Assembly (NCBI GenBank): GCA_035532275.1
Contig: DATKRG010000088.1
Location: forward strand, 1 to 28,077
From: UBA9676 sp035532275
Lineage (GTDB): Bacteria; Actinomycetota; Actinomycetes; Streptosporangiales; Streptosporangiaceae
Reading direction: 5' to 3'
DNA: 28,077 bases
The position numbers and the translations under genes were made by a program. The notes beneath the pieces were generated by a model, which was not told where the DNA came from, did no database searches, and worked only from the letters and a program-made list of their open reading frames with translations. Positions 7,537-15,881 of the stretch are shown piece by piece; the stretch's first letter is position 1; each line of letters starts with the position of its first letter.

Positions 7537-9455
7537 CCGGGCCCGGCGTGGTCCCGGACGGCTCGGTGCGGCTCACCGTCGCCCAGGCGCTGGTGCGGTT
7601 CCTGGCCGCCCAGCGGTGCGAGCGCGACGGTGCCGAGCACCAGTTCTTCGCCGGCTGCTTCGGCATCTTCGGCCACGGCAACCTGGCGGGCATCGGCCAG
7701 GCGCTGCTGGAGGCCGAGCTGCACGAGCCGGGCACGCTGCCCTATCACCAGGCCAGGAACGAGCAGGCGATGGTGCACGCCGCGGCCGCGTTCGCCCGCA
7801 TGCGCAACCGGCTGTCGGCCTGGGCCTGCACCTCGTCGATCGGCCCCGGCGCCACGAACATGATCACCGGTGCCGCGCTGGCCAGCATCAGCCGGCTGCC
7901 CGTGCTGCTGCTGCCCGGCGACGTGTTCGCGGCCCGGGTGGCGCCGCCGGTCCTGCAGGAACTGGAGTACCCGGGCGGCTACGACGTGTCGGTGAACGAC
8001 GCGTTCCGGCCGGTCTCGGTGTTCTTCGACCGGATCTGGCGTCCCGAGCAGCTGCCGTCAGCGCTGCTCGGGGCGATGCGGGTGCTGACCGACCCGGCCG
8101 CCACCGGCGCGGTGACGCTCGCGCTCCCGCAGGACGTGCAGGCGGAGGCGCGTGACTGGCCGTCCGAGCTGTTCGCCAGGCGGGTCTGGCATGTCGCGAG
8201 GCCGGTCCCCGAGCCAGCCGCGCTGGCCCGGGCGGCCGATGTCATCCGCTCGGCAACCCGCCCGCTCATCGTGGCCGGCGGCGGGGTCATCTACTCCGAG
8301 GCCACCGCCGAGCTGCGCGCGTTCGCGGAGGCGGCGGGCATCCCGGTCGCGGAGACCCAGGCCGGGAAGGGCGCTCTGCGCTACGACCACCCGCTGGCCC
8401 TGGGGGCGATCGGCAGCACCGGCACCACCGCGGCCAACGCGATGGCCGCCCAGGCCGATGTGGTCATCGGCATCGGCACCCGCTACAGCGACTTCACCAC
8501 CGCGTCCCGGACGGCCTTCGCCTGCCCGCAGGTCCGTTTCGTCAACATCAACGTCGCCGCCGCGGACGCGGTGAAGCTGGCGGGCACGGCCCTGGTCGCC
8601 GACGCCCGCGCGGCGCTGACCGCGCTGGCCGGCGCCCTGGCCGGCTGGTCCACGGGCGCCGCCTACCGCGAGCAGGCCCGGCGGCTGGCGGCGGAGTGGG
8701 ACCAGGCCGTCGGCCTCGCGTACGCGCTCGGCCACCAGCCCCAGCCGGCCCAGTCCGAGGTCATCGGGGCGGTCAACGACGCTGCCGGGCCGGACGGGGT
8801 GGTGGTCTGCGCGGCCGGCTCCATGCCCGGTGAGCTGCACCGGCTGTGGCGCAGCCAGGACCCGAAGGGCTATCACGTCGAGTACGGCTACTCGTGCATG
8901 GGGTATGAGATCGCGGGCGGCCTGGGCGTGAAGATGGCCGAGCCGGGCCGTGAGGTGTTCGTCCTGGTGGGCGACGGGTCCTACCTGATGATGGCCCAGG
9001 AGCTGGTCACGGCGGTGCAGGAGGGCATCAAGATCATCGTCGTGCTGGTGCAGAACCACGGCTTTGCCTCCATCGGCGCCTTGTCGCAGACCGTGGGCGC
9101 GGCGCGGTTCGGCACCCAGTACCGGTACCGGAACGCCCGGACCGGCCGGCTGGACGGCGGCATCTTGCCGGTGGACCTGGCCGCCAACGCCGAGAGCCTG
9201 GGCGTACGGGTGCTGCGGGCGCAGACGATAGCGGAGCTGCGGGCGGCGCTGGGCCAGGCCAGGAGCGAGGTGGGGCCGGTCCTGGTGCACATCGAGACCG
9301 ATCCGATGGTGCCCGCGCCCGGCAGCGACGCCTGGTGGGACGTGCCGGTCGCCGAGGTCTCCGCCCTGGAGCCGACCCGGCAGGCCCGCCACGCCTACGA
9401 GGCGGCCAAGGCCGGCCAGCGGCCCTTCGTCGGCCCGCAGGCCCCGCCGGCCTAG
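7533..9455 (+). CDS. iolD: 3D-(3,5/4)-trihydroxycyclohexane-1,2-dione hydrolase
   Basis: A 640-residue thiamine-diphosphate enzyme of the acetolactate-synthase fold that opens the inositol ring of the trione/dione intermediate to 5-deoxy-glucuronate. The N-terminal PYR domain contains the cofactor-activating glutamate in YHQARNEQAM. The C-terminal PP domain has the ThDP/Mg motif GDGS (480-483) with its asparagine at N508 (VQNHGFASIG). Length and the CTSSIGPGATNM and EYGYSCMGYEIAGG segments agree with IolD. The GTG start makes a GTGA overlap with iolB. It is the last gene of the operon and converges on the GntR gene; the stop codon lies in the first copy of a duplicated palindromic segment. 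Confidence 0.93.
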   Translation: MTGPGVVPDGSVRLTVAQALVRFLAAQRCERDGAEHQFFAGCFGIFGHGNLAGIGQALLEAELHEPGTLPYHQARNEQAMVHAAAAFARMRNRLSAWACTSSIGPGATNMITGAALASISRLPVLLLPGDVFAARVAPPVLQELEYPGGYDVSVNDAFRPVSVFFDRIWRPEQLPSALLGAMRVLTDPAATGAVTLALPQDVQAEARDWPSELFARRVWHVARPVPEPAALARAADVIRSATRPLIVAGGGVIYSEATAELRAFAEAAGIPVAETQAGKGALRYDHPLALGAIGSTGTTAANAMAAQADVVIGIGTRYSDFTTASRTAFACPQVRFVNINVAAADAVKLAGTALVADARAALTALAGALAGWSTGAAYREQARRLAAEWDQAVGLAYALGHQPQPAQSEVIGAVNDAAGPDGVVVCAAGSMPGELHRLWRSQDPKGYHVEYGYSCMGYEIAGGLGVKMAEPGREVFVLVGDGSYLMMAQELVTAVQEGIKIIVVLVQNHGFASIGALSQTVGAARFGTQYRYRNARTGRLDGGILPVDLAANAESLGVRVLRAQTIAELRAALGQARSEVGPVLVHIETDPMVPAPGSDAWWDVPVAEVSALEPTRQARHAYEAAKAGQRPFVGPQAPPA

Positions 9456-9515
9456 CGGGCCGCTACCGCCGCCCTGCAAGGACCCCGCCGGCCTAGCAGG
9501 CTGCTACCGCCGCCC
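9442..9515. repeat. Duplicated 33-bp segment with covarying palindromes
   Basis: Two copies (9442-9474 and 9483-9515, period 41) of a 33-bp segment starting CCCCGCCGGCC. They differ at only two bases. Each contains a 13-bp palindrome: TAGCGGGCCGCTA at 9453-9465 and TAGCAGGCTGCTA at 9494-9506. The two differences are paired (G/C replaced by A/T on opposite arms), so dyad symmetry is kept. The array spans the iolD stop codon and ends just before the convergent gntR stop. The one-base centre is too tight for an RNA hairpin, so a DNA-binding site or a duplication remnant is likelier than an intrinsic terminator. Confidence 0.75.
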
Positions 9516-9516
9516 G

Positions 9517-10326
9517 CTACCAGCCGGCGGTCGGCGGGCCGGACGGCACGGCGGCCGACTCCGCCCTGGGCAGGCTGGTGGTGAAGGCATAGCGGGAGGC
9601 CCGGTAGAGGTGCTGCCCGAACTCGACCGGGCGGCCGGTGTCGTCGTAGGCGATGCGCTCCATGGTCAGCAGTGCGGCACCGCGCGTCTCGCCCAGGGTG
9701 CGGGCCTCGGCGGCCGACGCGTTCTTGGCGCACATGCGCTGGGTGGCCGAGCACATCCGGATCCCCGACGCCCGCAGCAGCTCGTACAGGCCGTGCTGCT
9801 CCAGCATCTCGATGCTCAGGTGGACGAGCGCGGCCGGCAGGTAGTTGTGCATCAGGGCGATCGGCTCGCCGTCGGCCATCCGGATCCGCTGCAGCGAGTT
9901 CACCAGCGCCCGTTCGGGCAGCTGCAGCGCCTCGGCGACCCGGTCGCTGGCGTGGGTGACCTCGTTCCTGATGACCTGGGTGGCCGGGGCCCGGCCGGCC
10001 GCCGCCAGGTCGTCGTAGAGGCTGGTCAGCTCCACGTCCCGGTCGATGCTCTCGTTCGCGACCAGGGTCCCGGCGCCGCGCTTGCGGACCACCAGGCCCT
10101 TGTTGGACAGGTACAGGAAGGCGGCGCGCACGGTGGGACGCGACATGCCGAGCCGCTCGGCCAGCTGCACCTCGTTCTCCAGCCGGGCGCCCACCTTGAG
10201 CGCGCCGGACCTGATGGCCGCCTCGTAGTGCTGAGCAAGCTGGAAGTACAGCGGCACCGGGCTGGTCCGGTCGATGCTGATCACACCGGGCGTGCTGATC
10301 CCGGGTTCGGGTGTCACGCCCGACAT
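9517..10326 (-). CDS. GntR/HutC-family transcriptional regulator
   Basis: A 269-residue regulator with an N-terminal winged helix of GntR type (about residues 19-90; PLYFQLAQ, GARLENEVQLAERLGMSRPTVR, KGLVVRKRGAGTLV) and a C-terminal UTRA effector domain (about 95-255, ending DTGRPVEFGQHLYRASRYAF), which defines the HutC subfamily. UTRA domains bind small sugars or acids, so an inositol intermediate is a natural ligand here. The ATG at 10326 is preceded by GGAGG at good spacing. It sits between, and points away from, the second iol operon, and converges on the first, which makes it the likely local repressor of both and of itself. Targets are inferred, not shown. Confidence 0.88.
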   Translation of the reverse strand: MSGVTPEPGISTPGVISIDRTSPVPLYFQLAQHYEAAIRSGALKVGARLENEVQLAERLGMSRPTVRAAFLYLSNKGLVVRKRGAGTLVANESIDRDVELTSLYDDLAAAGRAPATQVIRNEVTHASDRVAEALQLPERALVNSLQRIRMADGEPIALMHNYLPAALVHLSIEMLEQHGLYELLRASGIRMCSATQRMCAKNASAAEARTLGETRGAALLTMERIAYDDTGRPVEFGQHLYRASRYAFTTSLPRAESAAVPSGPPTAGW

Positions 10327-10681
10327 TCAGCCTCCATGGTCGCGGATCCGCATGGGCCTGGGGTTCCTGGGCCCGGGCAAGTATTCAGGCTCATTTGTCT
10401 GAACATTTTATTGATTGCGGAGCTAGTTCAGTATAGATGGCGCTGACGGGTACCGTGGCGGCTGGCGGCTCATCGCGAACAGCAGACCGTCGGCAGCGTG
10501 CCGGGCAGGCCGTCGACCTGGCCATCGGCAGCTCGCCGCCCCGGCGCCGGCGGCGTGACCCGAGCAGGGTAATTTGTCCCGACATTCTCACAGTATCTTG
10601 ACAGGTCATATCGAACGGGAGCAGACTCGGCCATCGAAGCATCCAGCGGATCTGACCTGGCAGGAGGGCTGAGCACCCACG
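10327..10681. promoter_or_regulatory. Divergent control region between gntR and second iol operon
   Basis: A 355-bp gap with no credible gene. Two AT-rich islands stand out. The first (10384-10438) contains ATTTGTC-N3-ACATT at 10393-10407 and the inverted pair CTGAAC (10399-10404)/GTTCAG (10426-10431). The second (10570-10612) contains the same ATTTGTC-N3-ACATT core at 10572-10586, then TTGACA (10598-10603) overlapping the palindrome TGACAGGTCA (10599-10608). The two cores agree at 14 of 19 aligned bases. Between the islands, a 7-bp GC stem with an 8-base loop lies at 10534-10555 but has no T-tract. The likely layout is one operator per divergent promoter; clear -10 elements were not found. 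Confidence 0.55.
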
Positions 10682-11671
10682 ATGGCCCCCTCCCCCGGAC
10701 CCGCCCGGCAGCTGCGGATCGGTGTCGTGCTGGAAGCCTTCCTGGACCAGCCGCTGGCGGAGCTGCTGGCCTGGCTGCGGCACGCCGCCCCGCAGATCAC
10801 CGACATCGAGGTCGGGGCCGGCGGGTACGCCCCGCACCCCCACTGCGACGTGGCCGCCCTGCTGGGCAGCGCGACCGCCCGGACCGCTTGGCTGGACACG
10901 ATAGCGCGGCACGGGCTGGGCATCAGCGCGCTCAACGCCTGGGGCAACCCGCTGCACCCGGACCCCGAGGTCGCCCGGCGGCATGACCAGGACCTGCGTG
11001 ACGCGATCAGGCTGGCGGCCGCGCTCGGGGTGGACCGCGTCGTCGCCATGGCCGGCTGCCCGTCGGCCCTGCCCGGGGACCGCGCGCCCCACTTCGGGGC
11101 CGGCGGCTGGCTGCCCTACCTGGAGGGCGTCTACGAGCGGCAGTGGGAGGGCCAGATCGCGCCGTACTGGTCCAATCTGGCCGCCTTCGCCGCCACTGAG
11201 CACCCTGGCCTGCGTGTTTGCCTGGAACTGCACCCGGGCACGTCGGTGTTCAACGTCGAGACGTTCGGCCGTGTCGCCGCGCTCGGGCCCGCGATCGGTG
11301 CGAACCTGGACCCCAGTCACTTCTTCTGGATGGGCATGGACGGTCACCGCGTCGCCGCCGCGCTCGGCGGCCGGGTCGGGCACGTGCACGGCAAGGACAC
11401 GGTCTTCCACGCCGACTCGCTGGCACTCAACGGCCTGCTCGACCGGCGGTGGCCCGAGCCCGCGGCGGACATGCCGTGGACATTCGCCGTTCCCGGCCGG
11501 GGCCACGACCTGGCCTGGTGGACCGGGCTGGTGCGGGCACTGGCGGGGTCGCAGGCCCAGGTGGTGTCGATCGAGCACGAGGATCCGTTCGTGCCGGCGC
11601 AGGCCGGCGTGCCGGAGGCGGCGCGGCTGCTGCGGGCGGCGATCGACGCGGCGCAGGACGTGCCCGCGTGA
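10682..11671 (+). CDS. Sugar phosphate isomerase/epimerase-like TIM barrel
   Basis: A 329-residue xylose-isomerase-like TIM-barrel protein. Likely metal-site residues are E182 (CLELHPGTS), the D and H of NLDPSHFFWMGMD, the HVHGKD motif and the glutamate of SIEHEDP. This is the fold of IolE, IolI and IolH. It is the first gene of the second operon, so it may epimerise or isomerise an inosose or a ring-opened intermediate. Which reaction it performs cannot be told. GGAGGG lies at 10663-10668, 13 bases before the ATG, a longer spacing than usual. Its end overlaps the next gene by four bases. Confidence 0.75.
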   Translation: MAPSPGPARQLRIGVVLEAFLDQPLAELLAWLRHAAPQITDIEVGAGGYAPHPHCDVAALLGSATARTAWLDTIARHGLGISALNAWGNPLHPDPEVARRHDQDLRDAIRLAAALGVDRVVAMAGCPSALPGDRAPHFGAGGWLPYLEGVYERQWEGQIAPYWSNLAAFAATEHPGLRVCLELHPGTSVFNVETFGRVAALGPAIGANLDPSHFFWMGMDGHRVAAALGGRVGHVHGKDTVFHADSLALNGLLDRRWPEPAADMPWTFAVPGRGHDLAWWTGLVRALAGSQAQVVSIEHEDPFVPAQAGVPEAARLLRAAIDAAQDVPA

Positions 11672-12795
11672 GCGCGGGCGGGCCGCTGCGGGTCGGCATC
11701 GTCGGCACGGGGCTCATCGCCCAGGTCATGCACCTGCATCACCTGGCCGAACTCAGCAGCCGGTTCGAGGTCGCGGCCGTGTGCGACATCGTGGAGGACA
11801 GCGCCCGGGCCTGCGCCGAGCGCTACCGGATCCCGGGCGCGTTCACCGACTGGCAGGAGCTGATCGCCCAGCCGCTCGACGCCGTCCTGATCCTCACCTC
11901 GGGCAGCCACGCGCCGATCGCGGTGGCGGCCGCGCAGGCGGGCATGCACGTGTTCGTGGAGAAGCCGATGTGCTTCTCCGTCGCCGAGGGACAGGCGATG
12001 GTGGCGGCCGCGGAGCGGGCCGGGGTCATCTTGATGGTCGGCTACCCGAAGCGGTACGACCCGGCCTTTCTCCGCTTCCAGGAGGAAGCCGCCCAGGTGG
12101 ACGGGGCCCGGCTGCTGCGGGTGACCACGTTCGAGTCCCCGCTGGGGCCCTACGTCGGACACCACCCGCTGCTGCAGCGCACCGCGCCGCCGGAGCAGAT
12201 CGCCCGCGCGCTGCGGGCGGACAGCGAGGCACGCATCGAGGCGGCGATCGGGCCGGCCAGCCCGCTGGAGCGGCAGGTGTACGAGCTGGTCCTGCTCGAC
12301 ACCCTGGTGCACGAGCTCAACACGGTCCGCGGCCTGCTGGGCGAGCCCGACCGGCTGGAGTTCGCCGGCCTGGCCCGCGACAACGTCACGGTGATCCTGC
12401 GGTTTGGCGGCCTGCCAGCCGCCATCCACTGGCTCGACCTGCCCGGCATCTCTCGTTATGCGATGGAGTTCGCTTTGTACGGGCCGGACCGGCGGGTGAC
12501 GCTGACCTTCCCGTCCCCGTTCCTGCGTAACGAGCCGGCCGTCCTGGACATCGAGGGCGGCGAGCAGGGCAGCGCCCGCTCCTGGCGCACCCAGGAGGTC
12601 GTCTCCTTCACCAGCGGCTTCAAGGCCGAGCTGGAGGCGTTCGCCGACAGCATCGCCAGCGGCCAGCCGCCGGCCACGTCCGGGCTGGACGGCCTGCGGG
12701 ACATCGCACTGTGCCAGGCGATCATCGAGAGCCATCGCAAGGGCGGGCCGGTCGACGACCCGGCGGGCCTGGGCGGGGAAGGGGCCGCGAGGTGA
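11668..12795 (+). CDS. Gfo/Idh/MocA-family oxidoreductase (1 of 3)
   Basis: A 375-residue NAD(P)-dependent dehydrogenase. The Rossmann signature GIVGTGLIAQ is at residues 10-19 and the family EKP motif at 98-100 (VFVEKPMCF). The C-terminal alpha/beta domain carries a histidine-containing helix (LLDTLVHELN) where the family usually places its catalytic residues. Members oxidise or reduce ring polyols and sugars, including inositol to inosose. It is longer than classical IolG (about 335 residues), and the C-terminal domain departs from the DxGxHxxD form seen in the other two copies, so it may use a different substrate. The GTG start forms a GTGA overlap with the preceding gene. Confidence 0.8.
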   Translation: MSAGGPLRVGIVGTGLIAQVMHLHHLAELSSRFEVAAVCDIVEDSARACAERYRIPGAFTDWQELIAQPLDAVLILTSGSHAPIAVAAAQAGMHVFVEKPMCFSVAEGQAMVAAAERAGVILMVGYPKRYDPAFLRFQEEAAQVDGARLLRVTTFESPLGPYVGHHPLLQRTAPPEQIARALRADSEARIEAAIGPASPLERQVYELVLLDTLVHELNTVRGLLGEPDRLEFAGLARDNVTVILRFGGLPAAIHWLDLPGISRYAMEFALYGPDRRVTLTFPSPFLRNEPAVLDIEGGEQGSARSWRTQEVVSFTSGFKAELEAFADSIASGQPPATSGLDGLRDIALCQAIIESHRKGGPVDDPAGLGGEGAAR

Positions 12796-13733
12796 GCACG
12801 CGCAGCGACGGCGGAGCGGAGATAGCCGTGGCGAACGCCCCGGTCAGCTACGGCGCGTTCGAGGTCACGGTGGGCCACGACCCGAACGTCCCCGACGGGG
12901 TCAGCGTCCTGGACCAGGTGGCCGAGGCCGGGTACGCGGGCATCGACCTCGGTCCCGTCGGCTACCTGGGCAGCGGGCCGCAGCTGGGCGAGCTGCTGGC
13001 CCAGCGGGGGCTGGGCCTGGCCGGCGCCTACCTGGAGCTGCCCTACGCCGACCCGGACGCGCTGGAGCGGGCATTGCCTGACCTGGACGCCCTGCTGGCC
13101 ACGTTCGACGCGGTGCGGCCGTATCTGCCGGGCCCGCCGCCGCGTCCCACCCTGGCCGACGCCGGCAGCCGCGAGCGCCGCAGCCGGCCGGGCCGGTCCG
13201 CCACCCAGCCGGGGCTCGGGCTGGACCGCGACGGGTGGCGCCGGTTCGCCGCGGGCCTGGCCCAGGTGGTGGCCCGCTGCCGCGACCGTGGCTACGAGCC
13301 GACCTTCCACCCCGAGACCGGCACCTACGTCGAGGCCCCCTGGGAGATCGAGGAGGTGCTGGCGTCCTCCGACATCGGGCTCTGCCTGGAGACCGGGCAC
13401 ATGATGCTGGGCGGCGGCGACCCGGTCGCGATGCTCAGGGACTGGGGCGACCGGGTCAACCACGTCCACCTCAAGGACGCGGTGCTCGCCGTCATGGCCG
13501 GGATCGTCACCGACGGCGCACCGGTGACCGACATCTGGTCGCGGGAGGCGTTCTGCGCGCTGGGCAGCGGCGACCTCGACGTGGCCGGCATCCTGGACGG
13601 CCTGCGGGACATCTGTTTCGGCGGATGGCTGGTGGTGGAGCAGGACATCCTGCCGCGCAGCCGGGAACGGTTCGCGCAGGCAGCGGCCGAGCAGCGGCAC
13701 AACCGCGAGTTTCTTGCCGAACGGGGGCTGTGA
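12792..13733 (+). CDS. IolE-like TIM barrel, probable inosose dehydratase
   Basis: A 313-residue xylose-isomerase-like TIM barrel close to the IolE/IolI group. Conserved stretches are the N-terminal ANAPVSYGAFE, FHPETGTYVEAP (H173, E175), LCLETGHMMLGGGDP (E200, H203), the metal-site motif NHVHLKD (H224, H226) and a C-terminal WLVVEQDI. In context the best fit is inosose (2-keto-myo-inositol) dehydratase, which feeds IolD; an isomerase role cannot be excluded. A basic, Pro/Arg-rich insert of about 35 residues follows the fourth strand (PGPPPRPTLADAG onward). The GTG at 12792 makes a GTGA overlap with the dehydrogenase before it. Confidence 0.72.
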   Translation: MSTRSDGGAEIAVANAPVSYGAFEVTVGHDPNVPDGVSVLDQVAEAGYAGIDLGPVGYLGSGPQLGELLAQRGLGLAGAYLELPYADPDALERALPDLDALLATFDAVRPYLPGPPPRPTLADAGSRERRSRPGRSATQPGLGLDRDGWRRFAAGLAQVVARCRDRGYEPTFHPETGTYVEAPWEIEEVLASSDIGLCLETGHMMLGGGDPVAMLRDWGDRVNHVHLKDAVLAVMAGIVTDGAPVTDIWSREAFCALGSGDLDVAGILDGLRDICFGGWLVVEQDILPRSRERFAQAAAEQRHNREFLAERGL

Positions 13734-13734
13734 C

Positions 13735-14706
13735 ATGCGGCCGCCTTTCCGCCTCGGCCTGATCGGTGCGGGCCGGATGGGCCGCACCCACATGCGTGCC
13801 CTGGCCGGGTCACCGCAGGTCGCGGTGACGGCCATCGCCGAGGTGTCGCAGGCGTCCCGTGCCACCCTGGCGGCGGGCGACGCGGCGCTGTACCCGGGCG
13901 TGGGCCAGATGCTGGACGGCGCCGCCATCGACGGGGTCCTGATCACCGCGCCCAGTGACCAGCACGGCCAGATCATCGCCGAGGTCGCCGCCCGCGGCCT
14001 GCCGATCCTGTGCGAGAAGCCGTGCGGGGTGACCGTCGCGCAGACCCGGGCGGCGGCCGGGGCCGCGGCGGCGGCGGGGGTGCCGTTCCAGGTCGCGTAC
14101 TGGCGGCGGTACGTGCCGGCGCTGCGGGTGCTGCGGGCGCAGATCGCCGCCGGTGAGCTGGGGACCGTCCATCTGGTCGCCTGCTACCAGTGGGATCTGG
14201 AGCCGCCGCCGGCGGCGTTCCGCGCCCACAGCGGCGGCATCCTCATCGACATGGGGGTGCACGAGTTCGATCAGCTCCGCTGGCTGACCGGCCAGGACAT
14301 CGGCGTCCTGCATGCCGCGGCGGCCGGGCCGGTTCCCGATGGGCTCGGCGAGGCCCCGCACCAGAGCCCGGATGTGGACAGCGCGCAGGTGATCGTGGAG
14401 CTGTCCGGGGGCGGCACCGGTCTGGTCTCGCTGGGCCGGTTCCACCCGGCGGGCGACATGGCGCGCGCGGAGGCGTTCGGCACCGCGGGCACGGTCCGCT
14501 GCGACTTCCTCGACCCGGCGGAGGGGGAGCGGGCGCAGCTGGCGGCGGTGCGGCTGCAGGCCGAGAGCTTCGCGGCGTTCGCGGGCGGCGGCCCATGCGA
14601 GGGTGCCACCGGCGACGACGCCATCGCCGCCCTGGACGCCGCGCAGCGCGCCGCCGCCGCGATTCCCGCCCTGTCCGCTGCTGGCCTGGCGGGCCACGGC
14701 GCATGA
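13735..14706 (+). CDS. Gfo/Idh/MocA-family oxidoreductase (2 of 3), candidate inositol 2-dehydrogenase
   Basis: A 323-residue NAD(P)-dependent dehydrogenase with Rossmann motif GLIGAGRMGRTH at the N-terminus, EKP at 94-96 (LCEKPCGV) and the catalytic pattern D172-M-G-V-H176-E-F-D179. Length and layout (YWRRYVPALRVLR, then GGILIDMGVHEFDQLRWL) match inositol 2-dehydrogenase-type proteins best of the three copies in this operon. It may therefore be the IolG that makes 2-keto-myo-inositol with NAD+, but substrate preference in this family is not readable by eye. The ATG at 13735 is one base past the previous stop. Confidence 0.78.
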   Translation: MRPPFRLGLIGAGRMGRTHMRALAGSPQVAVTAIAEVSQASRATLAAGDAALYPGVGQMLDGAAIDGVLITAPSDQHGQIIAEVAARGLPILCEKPCGVTVAQTRAAAGAAAAAGVPFQVAYWRRYVPALRVLRAQIAAGELGTVHLVACYQWDLEPPPAAFRAHSGGILIDMGVHEFDQLRWLTGQDIGVLHAAAAGPVPDGLGEAPHQSPDVDSAQVIVELSGGGTGLVSLGRFHPAGDMARAEAFGTAGTVRCDFLDPAEGERAQLAAVRLQAESFAAFAGGGPCEGATGDDAIAALDAAQRAAAAIPALSAAGLAGHGA

Positions 14707-15854
14707 CCGCGGCTCCGGAACTCAGGGTCGGTGTCGTCGGGTACGGCGTGATGGGCAAGGCACACTGCTACGGCTACCGGGTCGCCCCGATGCTGCGCGA
14801 GCTGCCGGTGACACCCGTGGTCGGCGTGATCTCGGGCCGGAACGGGCCAGCGGTCGCCGCCGCCGCCACCGCCTACGGCGTGCCGGAGCACACCACCGAC
14901 TGGCGCGACCTGGTCGCGCGCGGCGACATCGACGTCGTGGACATCTGCACTCCGCCCGGCACGCACGCGGAGATCGCGCAGGCCGCCGCGGCCGCTGGCA
15001 AGGCGGTGCTGTGCGAGAAGCCGCTGGCCGTGTCCTACCCGCAGGCCGCGGCGGCCCTCGCGGCCGTGAACCGGGCCGGGGTGCACCACGCGGTGGGCTT
15101 CAACTACCGGCGGCTGCCCGCGGTCGCGCTGATGCGGCGGATGGTGGCCGAGGGCGCCGTCGGCGAGGTGCGGCTGTGGCGGGCGACCTGGCTGTCCGAC
15201 GAGTTCGCCGACCCGCGGACCCCCTATGACTGGCGGTTCGACAAGGCGATGGGCGGGACGACCATCGCGGACCTGGGCTGTCACCTGATCGACCTGGCGC
15301 TGTGGCTGGCCGGGGATATCCAGAGCGTCTGCGCGCAGGCCACGACGTTCATCACCGAGCGCCCGCTGCCCGGGGGCGGCACCCAGCCGGTGACCGTCGA
15401 CGACGCGGCCAGCGCGCTGCTGCGGTTCGCATCCGGGGCGCTCGGGACCGTCGAGGTCGCGCGGGCCGCACCGCGGCGCCCGTGCGATTTCACGGTCGAG
15501 GTGAACGGCAGCCGCGGCACGCTGGTGTTCGACTACGCACGGCTGAACGAGCTGCGCTACGGCCGCGCGGACGACGACCCGGGCCTGTACGGCATGCGGC
15601 GGATCCGGGCCGAGCATCCCAGCCACCCCTACGCGGCCAGCTGGTGGCCGCTGGGGCAGGGCGTCGGGTACGGCTCGTCCTTCGCCAACCAGGCCGCGGA
15701 CCTGCTGGCGGGCTGGCCGGAGGCGCCGTGGGCGCCCGGGTTCGGCCAGGGCGCGGCGGTCCAGGCCGTCTGCGACGCGATGGAAGCCTCAGCGGCGCAG
15801 GACCGCTGGGTGGCGGTCAGCGAGGTGACCGGGGCGCCGCCGGGCCCGGCCTGA
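14703..15854 (+). CDS. Gfo/Idh/MocA-family oxidoreductase (3 of 3)
   Basis: A 383-residue NAD(P)-dependent dehydrogenase: GVVGYGVMGKAH near residue 9, EKP at 105-107 (LCEKPLAVS) and D190-L-G-C-H194-L-I-D197 as the catalytic helix. A LWRATWLSDEFADP segment and a long C-terminal region (HPYAASWWPLGQGVGYG) resemble family members acting on larger or substituted sugars, so it may handle another inositol isomer or a 3-keto sugar. It starts with an ATGA overlap and is the last gene of the operon; 27 bases separate it from the convergent acetyltransferase gene. Confidence 0.8.
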   Translation: MTAAPELRVGVVGYGVMGKAHCYGYRVAPMLRELPVTPVVGVISGRNGPAVAAAATAYGVPEHTTDWRDLVARGDIDVVDICTPPGTHAEIAQAAAAAGKAVLCEKPLAVSYPQAAAALAAVNRAGVHHAVGFNYRRLPAVALMRRMVAEGAVGEVRLWRATWLSDEFADPRTPYDWRFDKAMGGTTIADLGCHLIDLALWLAGDIQSVCAQATTFITERPLPGGGTQPVTVDDAASALLRFASGALGTVEVARAAPRRPCDFTVEVNGSRGTLVFDYARLNELRYGRADDDPGLYGMRRIRAEHPSHPYAASWWPLGQGVGYGSSFANQAADLLAGWPEAPWAPGFGQGAAVQAVCDAMEASAAQDRWVAVSEVTGAPPGPA

Positions 15855-15857
15855 CCA

Positions 15858-15876
15858 GCGGGTCAGTGCATCCCGC
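15858..15876. terminator. Weak possible bidirectional hairpin
   Basis: A short inverted repeat, GCGGG (15858-15862) and CCCGC (15872-15876), with a 9-base loop in the 27-bp gap between the convergent oxidoreductase and acetyltransferase genes. There is no T-tract on either side. Only its position supports a terminator role. Confidence 0.25.
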
Positions 15877-15881
15877 GATGG

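Noticed and set aside
10534..10555. GC-rich hairpin as terminator or riboswitch in the gntR-iol gap
   Set aside because: No T-tract follows on either strand and no conserved riboswitch elements are recognisable; it may be incidental in GC-rich DNA.
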